Assembly: GCF_947504145.1 (NCBI RefSeq) | Contig: NZ_CANNGQ010000003.1 | Coordinates: forward strand, 248,001-312,000 | Reading direction: 5' to 3' | Length of the DNA stretch: 64,000 nucleotides | DNA from: an uncultured Microbulbifer sp. | Lineage (GTDB): Bacteria > Pseudomonadota > Gammaproteobacteria > Pseudomonadales > Cellvibrionaceae | Shown: positions 9,401-15,744 of the stretch, piece after piece | How positions within the stretch are numbered: position 1 is the stretch's first letter | How the letters are laid out: the number at the start of each line of letters is the position of its first letter | Position numbers and translations under genes: made by a program | Notes under the pieces: generated by a model | What the model saw: only the letters and a program-made list of their open reading frames with translations | Database searches by the model: none | What the model was told of the DNA's origin: nothing

Positions 9401-11702
9401 TGATGACATCGGTATTCGGGAAACCGTCACCCGGCGCATTCAGCTCTGTACATTGGCCACTCAATTTTTTAACGAGGTTGAACCCGAGCACTTTTGCTCT
9501 GACGCCATCGAGCGTGTAGTTGTTAGCAAGTTGCTGCGAGGGAGTAGTCCCCTCCGGCCCATTCAAATTGGCAGGCTGAGGGAAGTCCAGCGCGTCGCCG
9601 TTATCAAGCGTGATTTCACCCACCGCATCGACCCGGAAGGTCAAGTCGTCATCACTGGCGTTGTGGTTTTTTCTCACTTGAAAAGTGACTCGCTCGGTAG
9701 CTCCAGGCGCGATTGCGCCATTGAAATGGGAGCTATCACAACGGAAAACCGTCGCGGTCGAGGGGAGGAAATCAGGACTGTTCCACAGAGGATGAGCGAG
9801 TGGGAAGCTGACGGCAGAACAACCGCGATCATTGCTGTCGACGGTCATTGCCTGACCAAAAGTAACATATACGGCGTAGTCATTGGCATCGTGACCGCCG
9901 TTATTAGTGATATCAACGGTCAGCGGCGATGTGCCCGCGTCACGCACGATATACATCGGGAATACAGTAGACAGATCCAGGTCTTCTGGGTCAGGTGTCA
10001 CATTCGTATTAACTTGCTGGCTTCGCTCCGCGCCCGGATTACAGAAATCATAAAAGCGCAGACTGAGGACATTCGGCTCCGCAAGCTGGAAGTTACTATC
10101 CGGGTCAGAACCATCCGCCGGGCTCTCATCCCTCACATCGAGATTGGCGACCTTGTCATAAAAGTCGGGCTCGATAGTGACGATACGAAAGCGGATCTGA
10201 ATTTCATCGCCTTGGCGCAACATATGCTGCTGATCGCCGTATTCCGGGTGCTGGGTAGTACTTTCCAGGCGAAAATGAGGCGCATTGTTGAGCAGCGGAT
10301 CGCTGTTTTCATTATCCCAGATAAGGCGATCTACCATACCGGGATAGGTGTTGCTGTAGTTTGCGGAATGGGGATCAATACCACGTCGAGTCCGGATAAT
10401 CTGCGGCGTGTAAGTAGCATCGACTACATATTCCGCCGGCAGATCGTTGGTGAAGTCGATATCTTTTACCGAACCACCAGTCTGATTATTGATCGTTACG
10501 GTTACAAAACCACTCGCACCGAGAGGTTGTGCCAAGTTGGTGCCGGTGATGTCTGTATCAATATTGAGCTCGCCACTGGAAAGTACTCGCAACTCTTCAT
10601 TATCCGCACCAGGCGAGGCTCCGTCTGCCGGTGACGAGATGCCTCCCGGGCCGTTGGGTACCACGGCACAACCCCATTGCAGGTCACTCGCTGTATTTGT
10701 GGCATTGGAGCAGGAACTGGTGACCTTCCCCACCAGGAATATATCGCGCTGACCATTGGCGGGAACATCGATAACCCCGGGCCCACTGGAAAAATTATTA
10801 CTCAGCTCAAAATCGTCAACAGTGTTCGATGCGGGGACACATTGTGACCCCGGAGGAGCTACACCGTTGTTATCCGCCACATCAACGGCCGCCCCATTAC
10901 TCGGGCAGGCGTAGCGGATATCCATATTACTTCCACCCATCAGGTCATCGAAACGCACGTCCTGCATGGCCACACTGGCCGCGTTATCGATACGAATACG
11001 CCAGATTACGTCGTCGTTGATATTTCCGTAGACATTATTCGAGTAATTCGTCTGGCCCGCGTCGTGGTTGCGGCCACGCTTGTCGATACCAGGCAGGGGC
11101 TCGCGGATATCCAGTACTTCCGTCACCTGGACAGGCCCTACTTCATAAGGAGCGCCACCATACTCATTGCCGAACCGGTCTTCGGCACCATTACAGTTAC
11201 CGTAGTCGTAGGTCACTGATGCACGCAACTGGCGACTAATATCGACCAGCTCTTCCTGCTGGAAATTGATCGCTTTGAGGCTGAACCGTAGCGTCCGACT
11301 CTGGTTCCGATCCATATCCCCACTCAGGTTCCAGCTAAGCACCTGGCCACCAGCAGAAATTGAGGGCGCACCACCCGGCGACTGCATTGCATCGAACTCA
11401 AGCACACCCGCAACGGCCTGCAGATCAATACTCACAGAAATGTCACTAAAACTCCGGTCTCCGCCGTCTCGATCGCGGAAGTCCGGCGCATCGGTATCAT
11501 TGCCAATGTTGATCTCAACCTCACCACCGGCACAAAGCTCGCAATAGCTGCCATTGGTCAGGAAATCGATATCCAGATCGGGAGCGGGGCAGCTGCCCTG
11601 AGCCAACGCGCTTCCAACCGGCAACAGAACACCAGCACAGGCAAGCGCAACTGCCGCCAGTACATTTTTGATGGTTTTTCGCCCTGTTACTTCAGACTTC
11701 AT
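438..11702 (-). CDS. Giant secreted DUF11-repeat protein with Cna-B-like modules and C-terminal OmpA-like domain
   Basis: About 3754 residues from ATG 11702. A GTG 45 bases upstream is possible, but ATG 11702 gives a normal signal peptide ending ...VGSALAQ. Most of the protein is a chain of beta-sandwich repeats of the DUF11 type, recognisable by recurring segments like 'V.D.LP.G' and 'G....Y.I.V.N.G'. A Ca-binding-like Asp-rich stretch (DGLDNDGDGTDEADG) lies near residue 1030. SdrD/Cna-B-like modules occur near residues 3117 (GFLWHDVNFSETADSEE) and 3535-3580 (VVGKVYDDKNLNGYQDNGEG). The last ~110 residues resemble an OmpA-like peptidoglycan-binding domain (VFEPGSTELRPQWRSR, YLAENED). The family suggests a very long extracellular or periplasm-spanning adhesin or stalk; function is inferred. 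It lies downstream of the ExbB/ExbD/TonB-like genes behind a terminator-like hairpin, so it may have its own promoter. Confidence 0.85.
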   Translation of the reverse strand: MKSEVTGRKTIKNVLAAVALACAGVLLPVGSALAQGSCPAPDLDIDFLTNGSYCELCAGGEVEINIGNDTDAPDFRDRDGGDRSFSDISVSIDLQAVAGVLEFDAMQSPGGAPSISAGGQVLSWNLSGDMDRNQSRTLRFSLKAINFQQEELVDISRQLRASVTYDYGNCNGAEDRFGNEYGGAPYEVGPVQVTEVLDIREPLPGIDKRGRNHDAGQTNYSNNVYGNINDDVIWRIRIDNAASVAMQDVRFDDLMGGSNMDIRYACPSNGAAVDVADNNGVAPPGSQCVPASNTVDDFELSNNFSSGPGVIDVPANGQRDIFLVGKVTSSCSNATNTASDLQWGCAVVPNGPGGISSPADGASPGADNEELRVLSSGELNIDTDITGTNLAQPLGASGFVTVTINNQTGGSVKDIDFTNDLPAEYVVDATYTPQIIRTRRGIDPHSANYSNTYPGMVDRLIWDNENSDPLLNNAPHFRLESTTQHPEYGDQQHMLRQGDEIQIRFRIVTIEPDFYDKVANLDVRDESPADGSDPDSNFQLAEPNVLSLRFYDFCNPGAERSQQVNTNVTPDPEDLDLSTVFPMYIVRDAGTSPLTVDITNNGGHDANDYAVYVTFGQAMTVDSNDRGCSAVSFPLAHPLWNSPDFLPSTATVFRCDSSHFNGAIAPGATERVTFQVRKNHNASDDDLTFRVDAVGEITLDNGDALDFPQPANLNGPEGTTPSQQLANNYTLDGVRAKVLGFNLVKKLSGQCTELNAPGDGFPNTDVIIGEDCKVEIHAGGWFGFETPGFSLIEVNNISVGDDLPDGQGYISDNRLSCGAVELPDPLSRCREIAGAVQEQGGLNQSLSEVDPLWVLVDPIQQRDFWFLSDLTTRVLNDPVDSVSLPNQHAADSIDRGRSAFTAVFESNGVTQDIRVDNAAGVPADIPGYPPESDWRVDLRVVEPEFEIEKLVCNETTSGGCASDSDFADNAEGTRFDTFIYKITVNNRNNDSGVPRAPGYDLVVIDNLDARGQMCVEDFGSDGLDNDGDGTDEADGAQEGFLGTAPFQNDYDIATHCNDGGTPAVISFRHDLSDALKRLDAGESVSFLYRVAPHQSVAPMQPFLNTTFARYDSLANEFGNQNAPQLESDANLDGLGDDLGAPNNSGRARHYETESTTANMQIIPVETQPKQAVTTATIEAGLVTPTSADSSALVVGEEVRYRLTAQIPPSRLRELTITDDLPEGLRCTDAPEVDLDAIAAAAGASFEPGGQFSVGDGGITCTDDSITWNFGLQDLTTAGGRRFDLPVDFFARLENTAQTNNGNVITNGGSATTAEVAYIDETGTQQRIAFESHSFTVLEPQIELQKTFDVSNADADDELTVTVTAENTGTAAAYNLQVLDDLVDSRYTYIGNIGGNDPPDSDNDGVNTNAPIFGWERSNSDYAIAPGESRSFTFQVRVNQDVAPHEVLPNTVEGRWQSLPGNDIALNSTGIIGTDGAVDGMRIGVLPNAGDAVNDYEITADAQTEVLPLTFTKTDLDDTVIPTIGAHKHFQLEIQLPEGISTEVSVSDLLNGNGAEYVLTHNSDYDITYEFIGIDTINGETPTEAAFTSFPVDGSTDPGTATWEIGTVDTAHEDDVVTSDLTPTIRIQYFARINNDTGTDAGSSLVNNATLNYLNPESGAPEALTASAPATTVVEPLLLLEKDVANLTNDGQPALGGDVLEYTVRVRHEGASTADAFDLNLVDTLPTELQLDDSFTVTAQIDGADVAGFNPVPDGAPLGPLVWGKNNGDNSLDLPLGSELVLVYRTQVRSVFGNPINNSITADWTSLNEDIAGEPEFERHGNGCPTITAPDDYCVGPVQAPIITDDNTAIEKTVAEDTDTETNIGTLRVGDFVTYRLQLSLQAGTTPAVAVQDTLPAGLVFDGVVSINGDTSAPYAPANGFDYAEIPASAVPAQGAEGVIDWTFGDVTREFTASAPLVIEYRVKVAEDNGIEHLPTQQLTNTAQLSYGSDTVEDNAVISLLQPVMDSLEKTERSGKPNPYNNIDLLNDIMQFRLHACNNGEAPAYNMQITDTLAMEMDETSIANVQVSIDGAPLLDGDYTYTAPSARGGNMVFVLNTPVPAGLCVDIDYDIGFHQDVGGDQSWVNTFAVDQYWSLPDASGQNYGPLDLPVPFAMSTAAAVVEPLTKALVTPDDGTATVGELVHYRITVPGVANDAVALRNVQVIDTLDSLGDIMTFESATLNGEAFDPVVDQAAGTFTFDIPSIAVSTVAEIDIYVRVADVATAVAGTEIVNAADFTYEEGASNLPGGGNDVSFTIVEPELIMDKTGPANVQAGLPGRFVLDVHNAGMGDAFELTLTDVLPQETDGGEAGGMCTTPPENFTAEILDAGGNAIAALSEGSDFTTSYDVDSCTLIVTVNGADASASVLPADHHLQFAYDAYLDTDTSHSATLTNIAGATQWFGLPVEEDQRRVYDRTLTDGSPDVVDFEDAFTITAQVPRVAFYKSVENITRVENPAVNAAPTDLLRYTITLTNEEDVSVDDFSVTDDLGRLNPAVIFESGTLNIISIPTGADSSATDASGGTNSAGLLDIRGLNLAAAGEAGDSIEIVFEVQLAAVIDNGTAVLNQAQLQLPGQSAFVSDDPNINGMQDPEVAGDEDPTRVIIESAPVFKVEKISEDLTGEPDSLMPGDTLRYTLRVENIGNENMLEASLRDQVPANTMYVAGSTTLNGAALDDVDGSTPLAQTLVIQSPGAEAGQLLADPDASGSQTALITFDVTINDVNDGTVISNQGFANGVGAGVDAGGENIPLDEQPSDDPATEVADDPTIDIVGNVPLIRTQKTVELVVDNMTAGIVDPEDVLRYTITVSNMGGKDATEARFVDLVPEYTTYVAGSTLLNGIAVADDGEESPLVTGIPISSEDLTPPMPVEGEGIITTAQTATIVFDVMVNAETERGTIISNQGNVYSLELPLTLTDADGNSSNGAQPTEVVVGDAQQLSITKEVAVVGGGAAESGEVLEYIVRVTNISAVPASLVTIYDDLLVAGEGVLTYVEDSARLNGQPDGVMVDGPLITVDYSTNYGDLQPSETITLRFQASLGEGVGEKLPLGYSVVNTAQVKWNDPPVYNEATVAIDIGGTPGIANLSGFLWHDVNFSETADSEERLLINWTVDLYFNNGLLETIQSDENGYFQFAGLVPNMDGEDVSAASYELRYRAPNAVESTASLGIASSDYTNGPQRISNIYIGSGANPQNLNLPITPNGVIYDSILRAPVAGARVSMLQGSSGQPLPDSCFDDPAQQNQVTLPGGYYKFDLNFSSAACAVNADYLIDVDVPSDQYTSGPSRVIPPQTGSETGSFDVSACLGSAGDTIPGTPDHCEVQLTELPPPIDMDARSSETDYYLRLNLDDTNQPGSSQLYNNHIALDPLLEGALALTKTSAMTNVTRSQLVPYTITFTNTMPVPLTDLQLVDYFPAGFKYVAGSANLDGMPVEPEVNGLQLQWPHLRAEGEATRTMKLLLVVGSGVGEGKYVNRARMFNELSGQQASGEASATVRVVPDPTFDCTDVVGKVYDDKNLNGYQDNGEGGVAGARVVTAQGLRATTDAHGRFHITCAAVPNPDRGSNFVLKLDDRSLPSGYRLTTENPRVQRATRGKMLEFNFGTSLHRVVRLDLAEAVFEPGSTELRPQWRSRTELLLERLQEDPSVLRLSYLAENEDSALVDARLEAIKARIAEDWAALDCCYPLNIETEIFWRRGAPPERGSVLDGLKRSVNRMIGSDDQGGVR

Positions 11703-11909
11703 CGCTTTCCGCTGCCAGTGAAATTGGTATTTCGAGAACTGCCGCACAGGCGGCGCCGCCGGAGGAGAGGCCGGTCGCGGAACTTTATTGGAAGGGGGGA
11801 GTCGGCACCGTGAAGCAAGTCATAATTGCGGCGCCATGGAGGGAACTTTTTCTACGTTTGCCAAACAGTTCTCAAGTAAAGCTCAGGTATTTTCTTAAGA
11901 ATTGACACG

Positions 11910-11951
11910 AACAAACCGCCACGCTGAAAAAAATCAGGGTGGCGGTTTGTT
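11910..11951 (-). terminator. Long hairpin downstream of the TonB-like gene
   Basis: A 13-bp perfect arm (11910-11922) pairs with 11939-11951. A G/G mismatch and four more pairs then close a six-A loop. It starts 10 bases past the stop of the minus-strand operon at 11961. The T-tract after the stem is weak (TTGTTC), so this is terminator-like rather than textbook. It separates the machine operon from the giant gene. The rest of 11703-11960 holds no gene I can support and presumably carries the giant gene's promoter. Confidence 0.65.
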
Positions 11952-11960
11952 CGGGCCGAC

Positions 11961-13340
11961 TTACGCTGCGGGCAGGAAGTCGATCGGGTACAGAATGGTG
12001 ATCGTCGGTACGCCGGCCTTTTCGCCGAAATTGAACCGTTTCACGCGGGCAACAATCTTGCTGTCCAGGGTGGGCGAGTCCATATCACTGTTCTCAACCT
12101 GCGCCAGGGATACCGAGCCATCGGGTAGGATGGTGATTTTGAGAACCATCTTGCCCTGCAGCGCGGGGTTGTTGCGCAGCTCGCGGTTGTAGATCCGGTA
12201 GAGCGCCGACTTGTAGCGGTCGAATACAATCTGGATCTCTTCGTCGGTACGGGAGGGCCCGATTCCGTCGCTGAGCGGCCGCTCTTCTCCTGCGAAATCA
12301 CCCTCGGTACCGATACCGCTGGATACCCGCGAGAAGCTGACACCATCGAGCGCCGACCCTACACCTCCGGCATCGCGGCTAAGCGCAGCGGTGTTGATAC
12401 CATCTGAGCCCGTTTTCGCCGCGGAGGTAATGAGCGAGCGCTGACTGCGGTTTTCCTTTTTACCCTCGGTACTGAGCTGAGTCTGCTGGCCCAGGCGCTT
12501 ATCCAGGTCATCCTGAATCAGGTCCTGGAAATTGTCTTTAAAGGCTAACAATCCAGAGCGCTCAACCTTCTTGCGCACCTGCTTCTTCTCCACATTGGAA
12601 GGTTTGGGCTCTTCCTTGGCCACTTCCTGCTTGGCCTTCTCAGGCTCTTTCTTTTTCTCTTCCGGTTTCTGCACTACCTGTTCAGGCGGTGGCTTGGGTT
12701 TGGTTTTCTTTTCCAGCACCAGCTTGGCCAAGCGCTCGGGCACTTCCACCACCTCGTCTTCATCCGGCTCCGGCAACTGCCATACATGGATGCCGAACCC
12801 CAAGAAGAAAGCTACCAGCAGACAGGCCAGCAAGCTGATGCGAAAGCGTCGCTCGTCATCGCCATTGTTGTTCCAAGGCATGATGGCCTTGCGGAAGGCG
12901 CTGTCTTCTAGCTCGCGGGTAACTTCGTACTCGTAATGAACATCTTCTTCCGCCTGGCGAATCTCGCGGAACTCCGCATCCAGCTCGAAGAGATCATCCC
13001 GGCAGTCTTCCATCCGGTCCTGAATTTTGCGCTTGCGCTCCAGCAGCAGGTCCAGGTTGGCGTGATAGATGCCAACGGTTTTCTGTAGGCGATGGATCAG
13101 CGCCTTGGAAGCATCCTGCTTGTAGTGCTCTGCCCAGAACAGGTCGCCCGCACCGGCCTCTTCCAACTGCCCAAGGCGGTCAGAGATCTCATCGAGCAGC
13201 TGATGCTTGGCGCCATCTTCGCGCAACGAATCCAGCTTGCCATCAACCTGGCCGTACTCGTCTTCGAGTGCTGCCAGCTGCTGGCGAACAGCTTCCTGCT
13301 TCGCTGTCAGTGCCTGTTTTTGTTGATGAAAATTATTCAC
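11961..13340 (-). CDS. TonB-like energy transducer, AgmX/PglI C-terminal type, with cytoplasmic coiled coil
   Basis: 459 residues from a GTG start at 13340, with GAG five bases upstream. Residues 1-~155 are charged and helical, rich in Gln, Glu and Lys, and predicted coiled coil in the cytoplasm. One membrane segment follows (LLACLLVAFFLGFGIHVW, ~170-188), then a Pro/Lys/Glu-rich periplasmic stretch (KPKPPPEQVVQKPEEKKK) like that of TonB. The last ~95 residues form a TonB/AgmX-PglI-like domain (IVFDRYKSALYRIYNRELRN, GKMVLKITILPDGSVSLAQV). It should couple the neighbouring ExbB/ExbD motor to something across the periplasm. Canonical TonB lacks the long N-terminal cytoplasmic part. It is the last gene of the operon before a hairpin. 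Confidence 0.85.
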   Translation of the reverse strand: MNNFHQQKQALTAKQEAVRQQLAALEDEYGQVDGKLDSLREDGAKHQLLDEISDRLGQLEEAGAGDLFWAEHYKQDASKALIHRLQKTVGIYHANLDLLLERKRKIQDRMEDCRDDLFELDAEFREIRQAEEDVHYEYEVTRELEDSAFRKAIMPWNNNGDDERRFRISLLACLLVAFFLGFGIHVWQLPEPDEDEVVEVPERLAKLVLEKKTKPKPPPEQVVQKPEEKKKEPEKAKQEVAKEEPKPSNVEKKQVRKKVERSGLLAFKDNFQDLIQDDLDKRLGQQTQLSTEGKKENRSQRSLITSAAKTGSDGINTAALSRDAGGVGSALDGVSFSRVSSGIGTEGDFAGEERPLSDGIGPSRTDEEIQIVFDRYKSALYRIYNRELRNNPALQGKMVLKITILPDGSVSLAQVENSDMDSPTLDSKIVARVKRFNFGEKAGVPTITILYPIDFLPAA

Positions 13341-13349
13341 AAACGCTCA

Positions 13350-13925
13350 CTAACTCTGAGATGCTTTTTGAATCACCGCCAGGGAAATTCGTGTGTATCC
13401 AGCGTTGGTGCAGCTGGACATGACTTTTTTCAGTACCGCAAAGGGCACCGTGCGGTCAGCGAGAATATTCACTTCCGGCGGCTCTGCCAGCAGTTCGGCC
13501 ATGGCTTCGCGCACGTCTTCACCGGCGGCGGCACGCTCTGCGAGAGCGGCCTTGGCTTCTTCAAGTTCCGCTTCCGCCATGGTTACGGCTTTACCTACCT
13601 CTTCCACCATGGCCTGCTGGATAGCCGCAATCACCAGATCTTCACTCTGGAAAAGCTCTTCGGTCGTCATGATCGGCTTGGCTTCGATCAGTACTTCGTC
13701 GTGGGTGACCATGAGGGTAACGGTCTCCCGCGGCTTGGACTCCACCACCGAATCCGGCAGGGTGATGACCTTGGGCGCCTCGATAGCCTCATTGCTGGCG
13801 CTGTTCGTCAGCAGGAAGAACACCAGAATGGTGAACACGTCCATCAGCGAGGTGAGGTTCATACCCGACGTCTTGCGCTTGCGGCTCCGCGCCATGCGCT
13901 TCATACGTCTACTTTCACGTTTCAT
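13350..13925 (-). CDS. ExbD/TolR-family protein with conserved membrane Asp
   Basis: 191 residues. A very basic N-terminus (RRMKRMARSRKRK) precedes a single membrane helix, MNLTSLMDVFTILVFFLL, in which Asp29 sits at the family's proton-carrying position. The rest is periplasmic, with a helical Glu/Ala-rich insertion around residues 100-130 and a C-terminal ExbD-like fold (VNILADRTVPFAVLKKVM). ExbD/TolR proteins form the rotor or plug inside an ExbB/TolQ pentamer and turn proton flow into motion. Its ATG overlaps the stop of the upstream ExbD paralogue (ATGA, 13922-13925), suggesting a fixed stoichiometry. Confidence 0.9.
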   Translation of the reverse strand: MKRESRRMKRMARSRKRKTSGMNLTSLMDVFTILVFFLLTNSASNEAIEAPKVITLPDSVVESKPRETVTLMVTHDEVLIEAKPIMTTEELFQSEDLVIAAIQQAMVEEVGKAVTMAEAELEEAKAALAERAAAGEDVREAMAELLAEPPEVNILADRTVPFAVLKKVMSSCTNAGYTRISLAVIQKASQS

Positions 13926-14545
13926 GGCGCATCCCCCAGTGAAATATCGGGAAAGAGTTCCATTATTTCAGGCTTGGCTTCTGGGTCCGGCTGCGCACCC
14001 TCTTCCACTTTGGGCATGACCTGCGCGCTGCGCACAGCGTCCATGATTCCCACAAGGTGTTCATAGGCCACATCCTGTTCCATCAGCAGAATAGAGTCGG
14101 TTTTATCCGGGTAGGACTCTTTGATACGCAGCAAAAACTCTCTCAGTTTGGCCAGGTCGTACACTTCTTCTGTAGGCAGAATGATTGGAAGACCGTTCTC
14201 GTCGACGGGCACCTCTTGTGCCGCATCACCCTCACTGCTGCTTTCCGCTGCTACCGGAGCAGCGGTGTCCGCCCCACCCTCCTGATTGAGGTTGGGGAAG
14301 CGTGCGAGCACTTTATCGCCGTCACTGACTTCCAACACCTGTTTGCGAACGACCACTTCCAGGGTCACTCCCGGGTCTTCCGCTCCACCCCCGGCTCCGG
14401 TGGGCATATTGAGCTCCAGGATGGTGACCCGGGAAAACACTGCGGAAACCAGCAGAAACGGTACCAACACCACCATCAGATTGAGGAAGGCGGTGATGTC
14501 CAGCTCCGGGGCTTCTTTTGTTCTACCGTGACGCCTGCTTCTCAT
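13922..14545 (-). CDS. ExbD/TolR-family paralogue with Asn replacing the conserved Asp
   Basis: 207 residues. The membrane helix reads LDITAFLNLMVVLVPFLL. Aligned with the neighbouring ExbD (MNLTSLMDVFTILVFFLL), Asn22 occupies the position of the proton-carrying Asp. Asp16 lies six residues earlier at the membrane edge and is not an obvious substitute. The periplasmic part has an acidic low-complexity linker (~residues 90-115) and then a region ending KTDSILLMEQDVAYEHLVGI, typical of ExbD. The start overlaps the ExbB stop by one base (TAATG at 14545), so the channel and both ExbD genes are tightly coupled. It is probably a non-protonatable partner in a mixed ExbD pair (inference). Confidence 0.88.
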   Translation of the reverse strand: MRSRRHGRTKEAPELDITAFLNLMVVLVPFLLVSAVFSRVTILELNMPTGAGGGAEDPGVTLEVVVRKQVLEVSDGDKVLARFPNLNQEGGADTAAPVAAESSSEGDAAQEVPVDENGLPIILPTEEVYDLAKLREFLLRIKESYPDKTDSILLMEQDVAYEHLVGIMDAVRSAQVMPKVEEGAQPDPEAKPEIMELFPDISLGDAP

Positions 14546-15336
14546 TACGCGGATTCCGGCTTGGACGTTTCTTCAGTGGTAGCGCTCGCTTTTTGCTGAG
14601 CCTGTTGGGTCTGCTGCACATCATGACTCACAGGCTTGGCGGTTTTGGCGTCAGCGGCCTTTTCGTCTTTAACGCCTTCTTTGGCGGCGTCACTACGGCG
14701 ACGAGTGCCGGAGGACATGATATTCAGCGCCTTGACGGACACCATTTCGAGACTGTCGACAATCTGCCCGGTCAGGGAGTTAAGCAGTGCGTGCACGATC
14801 AACAACGCAATACCGACCATCAGGCCGAAGGCGGTGGTGTTCATGGCGACGGAGATACTGGCCGACAGAAGGTCGGCTTTTTCTGCCGGATTGGCATTGG
14901 CTACCGCGGTGAAGGCTTCGATCAGGCCCATGATGGTACCGAGCAGGCCGAGCAGTGTGGCAATGTTGGAGCCGAGCGCGACGTACGGGGTACGCTTTTC
15001 GAGCTGCGGGATGCTCTCCATGATACTTTCTTCCATGGCGATTTCGATATCTTCGCGGCGGCGTACAGCGCCCTGACGTTCGAGCCCCATCGCGAGGAGT
15101 CGACCTACGCCGGTGTTGTCGTCTTTGACGAGGTTGCGCGCACGGTCAAAGTCGCCAGTATTCAATACTGGTTGAACTTTTTCCCAGGTGGCGCGGTTGG
15201 TGCTGCGTTCGTAGACGAGCCGAACATAGCGTTCGATCGCAACCGCGGTGCCGAGCGCAAATACCACCAGAATGGGGTACATGAAAATACCACCAGTCTG
15301 AAAAAACGCGATTACGCTATTAAAGAAATCCATCAT
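14545..15336 (-). CDS. MotA/TolQ/ExbB-family proton channel protein
   Basis: 263 residues with three membrane segments: ~10-35 (GGIFMYPILVVFALGTAVAI), ~120-145 (VALGSNIATLLGLLGTIMGL) and ~160-190 (ISVAMNTTAFGLMVGIALLI). The Gly-rich second and Thr-containing third helices are the family's proton-path signature. A cytoplasmic segment of ~80 residues separates helices 1 and 2. The C-terminus carries an extra ~60-residue charged, Gln/Ala-rich tail that E. coli ExbB and TolQ lack. The two ExbD genes follow directly. Together with the TonB-like protein they match the AglR/AglQ/AglS plus GltG set of Myxococcus in kind, although orthology is not shown. Confidence 0.92.
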   Translation of the reverse strand: MMDFFNSVIAFFQTGGIFMYPILVVFALGTAVAIERYVRLVYERSTNRATWEKVQPVLNTGDFDRARNLVKDDNTGVGRLLAMGLERQGAVRRREDIEIAMEESIMESIPQLEKRTPYVALGSNIATLLGLLGTIMGLIEAFTAVANANPAEKADLLSASISVAMNTTAFGLMVGIALLIVHALLNSLTGQIVDSLEMVSVKALNIMSSGTRRRSDAAKEGVKDEKAADAKTAKPVSHDVQQTQQAQQKASATTEETSKPESA

Positions 15337-15423
15337 TTGCCCTCTTGGTTTTCTTTCTCGGTTCCGCGGCTTTCCGCTTTACCTTGCTGTGACCTGTATG
15401 GTCGTTTATTGATTAATGTGTGC

Positions 15424-15744
15424 TTAGTCTTCCGACAGACTGAGTTGATAGAACTCAAGCTCTCGTTCGAATACTTCTTTATCCAGCGGCTGCAGGCTCG
15501 GGTCCAACAGACTGGAGCTTAGGCCGCTCTCAACACCTACTTCCGAGCTTTTCCACGGCACAATGTACAGCGACTTGGGCGCTTCCTTGTTGCCGATGAT
15601 CGAGATGCCCGACAGCGCTTTTACTTCGTTATCGACCTTCTCTTCAGAACCTTTATCTGCATCCTCGGCAAAGGCCAAAGGCTGCACCAGCATGAGTGAC
15701 AAGGTGGCGACAAATATCGTTTTTGCGATCAATTTTCCGGTCAT
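15424..15744 (-). CDS. Small secreted protein of unknown function
   Basis: 106 residues with a clear signal peptide (MTGKLIAKTIFVATLSLMLV, cleavage after AFA). The mature part is ~80 residues, acidic, with VKALSGISIIGNKEAPKSLY in its middle and a Leu/Glu-rich C-terminus. I do not recognise a domain. The start shares one base with the stop of the preceding TPR lipoprotein gene (15744). The gene is placed between the TPR genes and the ExbB gene, so it is a likely periplasmic component of the same complex. The 87 bases between it and ExbB show no strong terminator. Confidence 0.75.
   Translation of the reverse strand: MTGKLIAKTIFVATLSLMLVQPLAFAEDADKGSEEKVDNEVKALSGISIIGNKEAPKSLYIVPWKSSEVGVESGLSSSLLDPSLQPLDKEVFERELEFYQLSLSED

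Noticed and set aside
8424..10634. 736-residue open frame on the plus strand
   Set aside because: It is antisense to the giant DUF11 gene, has no signal or domain, and shows the typical codon shadow composition.
11961..15336. Assignment of the ExbB/ExbD/TonB-like genes as an iron-siderophore TonB system
   Set aside because: There is no TonB-dependent receptor, heme or siderophore gene nearby. Two ExbD genes, giant TPR proteins and the AgmX/PglI-type C-terminus fit a different machine.
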